Below are positions 1 to 5,963 of a stretch of 30,077 nt of DNA, piece by piece (the first letter of the stretch is position 1; every line of letters starts with the position of its first letter). The notes under the pieces are model-generated. The model saw nothing but the letters and a program-made list of their open reading frames with translations, was not told where the DNA came from and searched no databases. Both the position numbers and the translations under genes were made by a program. This DNA comes from an uncultured Mailhella sp. (GTDB lineage: Bacteria; Desulfobacterota; Desulfovibrionia; Desulfovibrionales; Desulfovibrionaceae). The DNA is taken from NCBI GenBank assembly GCA_910577155.1, contig CAJTMS010000001.1, forward strand, positions 69,146-99,222. The letters run 5' to 3'.

Positions 1-400
1 AAACGATTATCTCTGTTGTTGCCATCCGTAAAACTCGCAAGCTCGTTAACAGCTGCCGCTCACATAACCCTCCTCAATGCCCTGTTATGAATAATATTCA
101 TAACAGGGAAAATATTTTTCATTCCACATGTTAACCGGAAAAGCTCTAGAGATTTTCCTGATAACATTCAGAATATTTTACCATAAAGATTAAAAAGTTT
201 TGTAAAGAAGTGCAGGGGGAGAAACTTTTACAGCTGCCGAAAGCGGCGAAGCCGTTTCTCTTATGTCGAGCCTGCAAGACTTTCGGCAGCCGTTGTCAAC
301 TTTGTTGACTTACGGATAGCGACAGCAGAGATAGAGAAATAGACAGCAAAGATAACGTTTTCCCCCTGCATAAAAACTCCTCATGTTAAGTGGAAATGCT
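1..400. repeat. Non-coding block of nested dispersed repeats
   Basis: No gene is supported here. The block contains four recognisable pieces. Positions 5-73 are a repeat whose second copy lies at 18054-18122. Positions 80-108 are a near-perfect palindrome (14-bp arms, one central base) with a second copy at 19105-19129. Positions 127-404 are an element whose shorter relative is at 8278-8402. Inside it, 311-333 is a reverse-complement copy of part of the first repeat. The 127-404 element has inner inverted arms at 212-225 and 357-369 and a further inverted pair at 233-243 and 280-290. Its left end (127-149) resembles its right end (382-404) as an imperfect direct repeat. The pieces look like a MITE- or REP-type family. 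No transposase is visible. Confidence 0.6.
80..108. repeat. 29-bp near-perfect palindrome, copy 1
   Basis: The arms are 80-93 (ccctgttatgaata) and 95-108, exactly complementary around one central A. As RNA it would fold as a long hairpin with a minimal loop. As DNA it is a candidate protein-binding site or cruciform. No T-run follows, so it is not a classical terminator. A second copy with one arm mismatch lies at 19105-19129. Confidence 0.7.
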
Positions 401-1441
401 CTAGCTGAGATTTTGCGTAAAGAACTTTGCAAGGTGTTCGAAGGGAATGAGGTTCGTACGGTCATATAAATCCACATGTCCTGCATTTGGAATAATCAGC
501 AATTCCTTTGGCTCTGCTGCCTTGGCATAAGCGTCTTCACTAAATTCTCTTGAGTGTGCATTTTCTCCGGTAATAAAGAGCATAGGGCGAGGAGAAATTG
601 TTTCAATATCATTGAAAGGGTAGAAGTTCATAAACTTCACATTGCTGGAAAGGGTTGGATGTGTGGTTGTTTCCTTGGCTGCTCCTTTAGGCGTTACTTC
701 TCCGCGAGGGGTGCGGTAAAATTCATAAAATTCCCGTTCAATAGGGGTGGAATTTTCATTGAGTTCATGGACTGTTCCGCTCGTATACCTTGTTTTTCCG
801 CCGGTATATTCTACATAGCGCTGTTCTGCAGCTTCAGCTATAATGGCTTTGCGCTGTTCCAAGCTCAAGCCATGACGAAGCCCGTTACGGTTTGCAGCTC
901 CCATGTCGTACATGCTTACCGTAGCAATGGCTTTGAGGCGTGGGTCAATTTTAGCCGCACTAATGGCAAAACTGCCGCTGCCGCAAATGCCAATCACGCC
1001 AATGCGTTCCCTGTCAACATAAGCCTGCGTGCCTAAATAATCCACAGCCGCACTAAATGTTTCGGCATATGTATCCGGAGAAACCGCATTGCGGGGCTCG
1101 CCTGCACTGCCGCCCCAAAATGCTAAATCAACAGATAAGGTCACAAATCCGAATTCAGCCATTTTTTGGGCATATAAATCAGCGCTTTGTTCTTTGACCG
1201 CACCCATGGGGTGTCCCACAATGATTGCCGGATGTTTTACATTTTTATCCATATTCTTTGGCAAATAGTAATTTCCTGTAATTTCCATTTTATATTGATT
1301 GAGAAAGGTCACTGCTTGTTTGGTGACTTTGCCGCTGACATAAAAATTTTGGGCGTCTTCAGGAATTGCAATGTCCGCAGCATATGCCGGAACGGCAAAC
1401 AACAGACTAAACAGCACTGCAGTAAAACTTTTTTTAAACAT
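401..1441 (-). CDS. Secreted alpha/beta hydrolase, dienelactone hydrolase-like (YcjY-type)
   Basis: The protein has 346 residues from the ATG at 1441, chosen because an AAGGAGA ribosome-binding site lies just upstream and a clear signal peptide begins there (residues 1-21, AYA before the probable cleavage site). A longer frame to 1522 has no such support. The nucleophile elbow is GICGS at residues 151-155, with Cys153 in the place of the usual Ser, as in dienelactone hydrolases. The acid probably lies in TGENAHS (residues 291-297), and His322 sits in GHVDLYD. In known members of this fold such residues form the triad. The substrate cannot be told from sequence. The gene is divergent from the LysR regulator at 1678, with the paired operator-like sites between them, so it is a likely target of that regulator. 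Export suggests it acts in the periplasm. Confidence 0.85.
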   Translation of the reverse strand: MFKKSFTAVLFSLLFAVPAYAADIAIPEDAQNFYVSGKVTKQAVTFLNQYKMEITGNYYLPKNMDKNVKHPAIIVGHPMGAVKEQSADLYAQKMAEFGFVTLSVDLAFWGGSAGEPRNAVSPDTYAETFSAAVDYLGTQAYVDRERIGVIGICGSGSFAISAAKIDPRLKAIATVSMYDMGAANRNGLRHGLSLEQRKAIIAEAAEQRYVEYTGGKTRYTSGTVHELNENSTPIEREFYEFYRTPRGEVTPKGAAKETTTHPTLSSNVKFMNFYPFNDIETISPRPMLFITGENAHSREFSEDAYAKAAEPKELLIIPNAGHVDLYDRTNLIPFEHLAKFFTQNLS

Positions 1442-1593
1442 AATGTCTCCTTTGTTATAATAACTATAGAAAATTATTTGCTTTTCAGAAATGAAACAAG
1501 CAATAGGGAAAATAAAAAACATACGCTCTTACCCTGTTCATGATTTTTTATTTTCATTTCTTATTTTTTATCTATGCCCCTTAAAAATAGCAA

Positions 1594-1632
1594 ATACTTA
1601 TTTTGAATACTTTACCATGCTTATTTTGTATG
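1594..1632. promoter_or_regulatory. Tandem LysR-type operator sites, copy 1
   Basis: Two related 16-mers, atacttattttgaata (1594-1609) and atgcttattttgtatg (1617-1632), start 23 bp apart, about two helical turns. They lie between the divergent hydrolase (ATG 1441) and lysR (ATG 1678). An equivalent pair with identical spacing lies in front of the MFS gene at 5602-5640. This fits the recognition-site/activation-site arrangement known for LysR-type regulators. That LysR protein 1678-2568 binds here is inference. Confidence 0.6.
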
Positions 1633-1677
1633 ATAAAAGTAAAAAATATTTTCCAATACCAAAGTGAGATTAAAACT

Positions 1678-2568
1678 ATGGAACTGCGCACTCTCCGATA
1701 TTTTCTGGCTGTTGCCGAAGAAAAAAATATTTCAAAAGCTGCCGAAGTGCTTTTTATTACTCAGCCTACACTTTCACGTCAAATGATAGAACTGGAAGAA
1801 GAACTCGGCAAAACCCTTTTTATTCGCGGAAAACGGAAAATTTCTCTGACAGAAGAGGGCATATTTTTCCAAAAACGTGCCAAAGAAATCCTTACGTTAG
1901 TGAAAAAAACAGAAAGTGCTTTTCATGCTCCTGAGGAAGAACTGCACGGTGATATTTATATTGGCAGCGGCGAAACCCATGCCATGCAGCTGATTGCCCG
2001 TGTTGCTCAAAAACTGCACTCCCAAAATCCTCATGTTAATTTTCACCTTTTCAGCGGCAATGCCCATGATGTTATGGAAAAAATTGACAATGGTTTGGTG
2101 AGCTTCGGGTTATTTGTTGAACCTGCCGACCTTGCAAAATACGATTTCATGCGCCTGCCTGTCAAAGATACTTGGGGAGTGCTTATGCAAAGCGACAGCC
2201 CTCTTGCCAAACTTGAGTATATACAGGCAAAGGATTTATTGAACATTCCGCTTCTTTGTTCAGCTCAGGAAATGGTAAAAAATGAAATTTCAGGCTGGAT
2301 GGGTGACTTGGCAAAAGAACTCAATATCATAGGTACCTATAATTTGCTTTATAATGCGTCGCTCATGGTGCAAGAGGGAATGGGCTTTGCCTTGTGTTTG
2401 GATAAAATCATCAATACCACAAAGGACAGTCCCCTTTGTTTCAAGCCCCTTTATCCCAAAATTGAAGCGGGCTTAACCCTTGCCTGGAAAAAATCCCAAA
2501 CCTTCTCCAAAGCAGAAGAGAAATTTTTGGAATATTTGAAAACAGAAATACAAACCGCACGTCAATAA
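1678..2568 (+). CDS. LysR-family transcriptional regulator
   Basis: The protein has 296 residues, the usual LysR length. The start at 1678 is chosen because MELRTLRYFLAVAEE is the canonical beginning of the family. The frame is open from 1603, but that would add 25 unrelated residues and run through the operator sites. Residues 1-60 form the winged helix-turn-helix (AAEVLFITQPTLSRQMIELE is the recognition region), and about 90-290 form the effector-binding domain of periplasmic-binding-protein fold. It is divergent from the secreted hydrolase. The same paired motif stands before this gene and before the MFS operon, so it probably controls both, likely with autoregulation. The effector is unknown. 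A 77-bp hairpin repeat starts 6 bp after the stop. Confidence 0.9.
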   Translation: MELRTLRYFLAVAEEKNISKAAEVLFITQPTLSRQMIELEEELGKTLFIRGKRKISLTEEGIFFQKRAKEILTLVKKTESAFHAPEEELHGDIYIGSGETHAMQLIARVAQKLHSQNPHVNFHLFSGNAHDVMEKIDNGLVSFGLFVEPADLAKYDFMRLPVKDTWGVLMQSDSPLAKLEYIQAKDLLNIPLLCSAQEMVKNEISGWMGDLAKELNIIGTYNLLYNASLMVQEGMGFALCLDKIINTTKDSPLCFKPLYPKIEAGLTLAWKKSQTFSKAEEKFLEYLKTEIQTARQ

Positions 2569-2574
2569 AAATAT

Positions 2575-2651
2575 AAGGATTGAGCCGTACAATACAGAAC
2601 TCAATCCTTATAAAGCCACTTACACTTGTTCAGCTTTTGGAACAATGCAAA
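2575..2651. repeat. 77-bp two-hairpin repeat, copy 1
   Basis: By eye this is 75 of 77 bases identical to 5831-5907, in the same orientation. It contains a 10-bp stem (aaggattgag 2575-2584 with 2600-2609) and a 6-bp stem (ttgttc 2626-2631 with 2640-2645). It lies between the convergent ends of lysR and the flavoprotein gene. A transcript-end or RNA-stability role is possible, but no clear T-run follows either stem. Confidence 0.8.
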
Positions 2652-2695
2652 TGAGCTCTTCTTTTTATTTTATCAACTCACAGCAAGAAACATTT

Positions 2696-3235
2696 TTAGA
2701 CATTTTTTCCCATGGTGCGAGCTTCCTCAAGTTTGGAAGACTTCTTTCGAATATCCCCGGGATTGGCTGCTCCTACTCCTCTGATTACACCTTTTAATTG
2801 TGCCTTTTCAAAACAGGCAATCCAGCCTTTAAGTCCATTTACGGCGCCGTCTGCTGCACTTTCTTCAGCGTCCGCAGCAGAAGCCAGCAAATAAATATCC
2901 CGAAAAGCATAGTCTGACGGAAACAAAGGATTGGCACGGTCCAACATCGTCTTCATCTGACCGCACATTTCATAATAATAAATAGGAGTGGCAAAAGCGA
3001 GTACATCAGCGTCTTTCATCTTCTGGACTATGGCATTTGCATCATCATGAATAACGCAGCGTTGTGTTTTTTGACAAGCCAAACATCCTTTGCAAAAATT
3101 AATGGTTTTGTCATACAAACAGACTTTTTTCACTTCATGCCCGGCTTCTCGCGCTCCTTCTGCAAATTCATCAGCCAAAATTTCAGAGTTGCCTCCTTTG
3201 CGGGGACTGGCAGAAATAATCAAAACCTTTTTCAT
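2696..3235 (-). CDS. Flavodoxin-fold NADPH-dependent FMN reductase / iron-sulfur flavoprotein-like
   Basis: The protein has 179 residues. The N-terminus MKKVLIISASPRKGGNSE is the FMN phosphate-binding loop of the MdaB/ISF flavodoxin-like family. Cys48, Cys51, Cys54 and Cys60 form a CX2CX2CX5C cluster like that binding [4Fe-4S] in iron-sulfur flavoproteins. The ATPIYYYEMCGQMKTMLDR stretch is the conserved second flavin-binding region. It probably passes electrons from a reduced nicotinamide or ferredoxin to a small acceptor in the cytoplasm; the acceptor is unknown. It is the last gene of the leftward operon MFS-esterase-flavoprotein, 30 bp after the esterase stop. The C-terminus (residues 155-179) is short and basic. 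Confidence 0.8.
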   Translation of the reverse strand: MKKVLIISASPRKGGNSEILADEFAEGAREAGHEVKKVCLYDKTINFCKGCLACQKTQRCVIHDDANAIVQKMKDADVLAFATPIYYYEMCGQMKTMLDRANPLFPSDYAFRDIYLLASAADAEESAADGAVNGLKGWIACFEKAQLKGVIRGVGAANPGDIRKKSSKLEEARTMGKNV

Positions 3236-3265
3236 TCAAATGCTCTTTTCATATAAGATTATACA

Positions 3266-4285
3266 TTATTGGAGATTACGCTCAAAAAAACGTTCAAGTT
3301 CAGTAAAATAAAATTTAGTTTCCGGAGCCTTTGGTGACATATGATAATGTGCATGAGAAATACCTTCAAACACAATTAAATCAGCAGGAACGCCCGCCTC
3401 CCGCAATTTAAAATGCATGCGCACTGTGTTGCTGAGGAAAAGATCCCTTGTGCCCGAAGTGAGTATTGTAGGCGGAAATCCGCTGACATCACCGTAGACA
3501 GGAGAAAGCATAGGGTCTTTCAAATCGTGCTTTCCGGCGTAGAGCCGTGCGGCATCCCCGACCCAGCCGTCATAACTGACCAAAATATTATCCACGCCTT
3601 CATTGGTGAAATAGGTATCGCCTGTTTTACTCATATCTGTCCAAGGCGTTCCTGCCGCAAGAGCAGCCGGCAAAGGCAAGTTTTCTGTCTTGGCACGAAG
3701 CGCAAGGATTAACGTCATGCCGCCTCCGGTAGAAGTGCCAAAGACACCTATCTTTTCTGCCGGAGTTGTTTTGAGAAGTTCCCGATAGACAGTCATAGCA
3801 TCATCAACAGCAGCCGGATAAGGAAAATCAGGAGCCATTCGATAATCAGCATATACAACCTTGAACTTGCCGATTCCGGCCATTAAAACAGCTTCCTGCA
3901 TACCTGCTTCACCTGCTCCCAAAACATAACCTCCCCCGTGCAAATTCAAAAGAACACGGTCACGATTGACTTCAGGTAAATCTTTTGGCGTCAATATCCA
4001 TACAGGAACTCCGCCCATTTTACTTTGAACGGCGGTAACTCCTAATTGCTCACGCAATTCTGACAAGCCCTTTACAGCTCCTTTATTGAAATTACTAATC
4101 CACTCCTTCCATTCTTGAATATTGGCAGGGTGCGTATTCCAATAGGGGGCAGGCTGGGCTGCAATGAGTTTTTGCCATTCGGGGCTGACTGTCTGCGGCA
4201 CAGGGAAATTTAGTTCCCGTGCTTCTGCTGAAAAGACAGAAAAGCAAACCATAATAACAAGGATAATTCGTTGATATTTATTCAT
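3266..4285 (-). CDS. Secreted alpha/beta hydrolase, hormone-sensitive-lipase (acetyl esterase) family
   Basis: The protein has 339 residues with an N-terminal signal sequence (about residues 1-22, ending FSAEA). HGGGY at 116-120 is the oxyanion-hole motif of the HSL family and GTSTG at 183-187 is the nucleophile elbow with Ser185. Asp281 (SGTRDLF) and His311 or His313 (ISHAHYH) complete the triad. The family hydrolyses short acyl esters; the true substrate is unknown. The gene is 21 bp downstream of the MFS exporter and 30 bp upstream of the flavoprotein, so the three are probably co-transcribed. With the divergently placed hydrolase at 401-1441, this locus encodes two exported esterase-like enzymes under what may be one regulator. 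Confidence 0.85.
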   Translation of the reverse strand: MNKYQRIILVIMVCFSVFSAEARELNFPVPQTVSPEWQKLIAAQPAPYWNTHPANIQEWKEWISNFNKGAVKGLSELREQLGVTAVQSKMGGVPVWILTPKDLPEVNRDRVLLNLHGGGYVLGAGEAGMQEAVLMAGIGKFKVVYADYRMAPDFPYPAAVDDAMTVYRELLKTTPAEKIGVFGTSTGGGMTLILALRAKTENLPLPAALAAGTPWTDMSKTGDTYFTNEGVDNILVSYDGWVGDAARLYAGKHDLKDPMLSPVYGDVSGFPPTILTSGTRDLFLSNTVRMHFKLREAGVPADLIVFEGISHAHYHMSPKAPETKFYFTELERFFERNLQ

Positions 4286-4306
4286 ATTCTACTCCTTACT
4301 TCGTAT

Positions 4307-5485
4307 TTAAACGTGTTGTCCTGCAATTATTGCATATCGGAAAAAACTGCTCTTCGTCAAAAAGAACGCTGCAAGCATAAAGATTGCGGCAATGATAAAA
4401 ATTCCGCTCATGCCAAGCATATCAAAGGTCAAACCGCCTATAAGAGCCGCAAGCCCCACAGAGAACTGAATAGCGGCTACAGACAATCCGCCTGCCATTT
4501 CTGCCTTGTCCGCCAACGTCCGTGTAATCCAGGCAGACCAGCCAACAGGAATAAAGCCAAAAATAAATCCCCAAATAACAGCTAAAACCATACCACAGGA
4601 AATGTGACTGTTCCAAAACAACAAGACAGCTGTCACCATAAGGGCAAGCGGAATAGCATACATTGTCTGCCGAAAATATTTTCCAAGGACAGCTCCGGCA
4701 AGGAATGTGCCTGCACAGTTGGCAATGCCGAATATCAGGAGTATAACAGAAAGTGTTTCTGCTGACAATGCAAGTTCATGTTCCAAATAGGGACGAAGAT
4801 AGGTAAAGAAAATATGGTAACCGCCATAACTGAAAATAGTTGCGCCTATTCCTGCCAGTACCCAATTTTGCCGTATCAAAGCAAACATATTTCTAAAACT
4901 GTTGGCACGTTGCGCAGGCAAAGACGGCAGTGTCAGAAATTGCCAAACAAAGGTTATGACACCCATACCGGCTCCCAGAAAAAAGACGATGCGCCACCCA
5001 AAGAGTTGACCAAGATAACTGGCAAGGGGTAAAGAAAGAATAGTAGCCACTGACACCCCTGCATAAACAATACTCAGAGCTCGCGGCACATCTTTAGTGG
5101 GCACAAGCTGCAGCGTAACTGCTGATGCCATGGACCAAAATCCGCCTACACAAATGCCCAAAATACCTCGTCCTATCAGCAGCACAGAATAGCTGGCAGC
5201 CATGGCGACAAGTAAATTGGAAAGAATAAGCAGCAGTGAAAAAGATAATAAAATATACCTTCGATTTATACTTTTAGTCAGTGGAAAAAGAAGAAGACTT
5301 GTTATCACGGCAAAAATCCCAACGGCAGTGACGGTTTGCCCTGCCATGCCTTCTGTTATAGTCAACTCCCTTGCAATGGGGGTCAGTAAACTAATGGGTA
5401 TAAACTCCGCAGCAATAAGACTTGTTACCCCCATGAATAAAGATAATACGGCTGCCCAGCGGGTTGGTTCATTTTGAAATTTCAT
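4307..5485 (-). CDS. MFS exporter, NepI/AraJ-like (DHA1, 12-TM)
   Basis: The protein has 392 residues with twelve predicted hydrophobic segments. It resembles E. coli NepI (purine ribonucleoside efflux) in several places I recognise: FIPISLLTPIARELTITEG near residues 28-46, the GGFWSMASAVTLQLVP segment, and FIFGFIPVGWSAWITRTLAD in the second half. Members of this group are proton-driven drug or metabolite exporters in the inner membrane. The start at 5485 has an AAGGGA site upstream. It heads the three-gene leftward operon. Its upstream region carries the paired operator-like sites at 5602-5640, 117 bp and more before the ATG. The exported compound is not known. Purine nucleosides are possible by homology only. 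Confidence 0.85.
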   Translation of the reverse strand: MKFQNEPTRWAAVLSLFMGVTSLIAAEFIPISLLTPIARELTITEGMAGQTVTAVGIFAVITSLLLFPLTKSINRRYILLSFSLLLILSNLLVAMAASYSVLLIGRGILGICVGGFWSMASAVTLQLVPTKDVPRALSIVYAGVSVATILSLPLASYLGQLFGWRIVFFLGAGMGVITFVWQFLTLPSLPAQRANSFRNMFALIRQNWVLAGIGATIFSYGGYHIFFTYLRPYLEHELALSAETLSVILLIFGIANCAGTFLAGAVLGKYFRQTMYAIPLALMVTAVLLFWNSHISCGMVLAVIWGFIFGFIPVGWSAWITRTLADKAEMAGGLSVAAIQFSVGLAALIGGLTFDMLGMSGIFIIAAIFMLAAFFLTKSSFFRYAIIAGQHV

Positions 5486-5601
5486 GATATTTTCCCTTGT
5501 TATTTCTTATTATCACAATAGAATATCAGCTTGTTCCGATTAACTCGGCAAAATCGCTTTCGCCGTATAATTTTTATACTTTTCTTCATAAAACATAACA
5601 A

Positions 5602-5640
5602 ATACTTATATTGAATAGATAACAATGCTTAAAAAGTATG
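5602..5640. promoter_or_regulatory. Tandem LysR-type operator sites, copy 2
   Basis: atacttatattgaata (5602-5617) and atgcttaaaaagtatg (5625-5640) start 23 bp apart, exactly as at 1594-1632. The order relative to the leftward gene (here MFS, there the hydrolase) is also the same. The second site is nearly an inverted repeat (atgctt/aagtat). It is the probable binding site of the LysR regulator for the MFS-esterase-flavoprotein operon. Confidence 0.6.
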
Positions 5641-5830
5641 ATAATAATATTTGAAAATCAAAAATACTTCCAATTATATTGTTCCGCATTTATGGGACAA
5701 CGCGAAATCAATAAATGTTTTTTATACTGCCCTCTATTAACAACGTATGAAAATGAAGAGAGTATATTTTAAACAAGAACTAAAAAATATATCCATTCCT
5801 ACAACCAGAAACGGATAAAATTAAAACTAA

Positions 5831-5907
5831 AAGGATTGAGCCGTACAATACGGAACTCAATCCTTATAAAGCCACTTGCACTTGTTCAGCTTTTGGAACA
5901 ATGCAAA
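5831..5907. repeat. 77-bp two-hairpin repeat, copy 2
   Basis: Differs from 2575-2651 at two bases by eye. Stems are 5831-5840 with 5856-5865 and 5882-5887 with 5896-5901. It lies 57 bp past the stop of the exoribonuclease gene, on the strand opposite to that gene's reading direction. Together the two copies bracket the MFS-esterase-flavoprotein operon as direct repeats. Confidence 0.8.
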
Positions 5908-5963
5908 AGTTTTTCTTTTGCATAAACTTACTGAAATTTATTGGAAATTCTCCGGATTGTTTG

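Larger units (their letters stand above)
5486..5963. other. Intergenic region with operator copy 2 and possible decayed lysR copy
   Basis: No intact gene is supported. Reading left to right, it has the MFS 5' region, the paired operator sites (5602-5640), about 190 bp of AT-rich sequence, and the 77-bp hairpin repeat (5831-5907). This is the same order and orientation as operator-lysR-repeat at 1594-2651, but without lysR. The similarity to the lysR promoter seems to run on to an ATG at 5692 (atgggacaacgc against atggaactgcgc at lysR) and then fades. A short hairpin with 9-bp stem (5901-5909 with 5915-5923) follows the repeat. The simplest reading is a duplicated regulator unit that lost its gene. 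Confidence 0.45.

Noticed and set aside
80..108. CRISPR-like repeat
   Set aside because: Only two copies 19 kb apart, with no spacers and no cas genes.
5692..5771. Short open frame starting MGQREINKCFLYCPLL
   Set aside because: Only 26 codons, no ribosome-binding site, and better explained as remnant of a lysR start; not listed as a gene.
2575..5907. Composite transposon bounded by the 77-bp repeats
   Set aside because: No transposase or integrase is inside or beside them, and the enclosed genes look like a normal operon.
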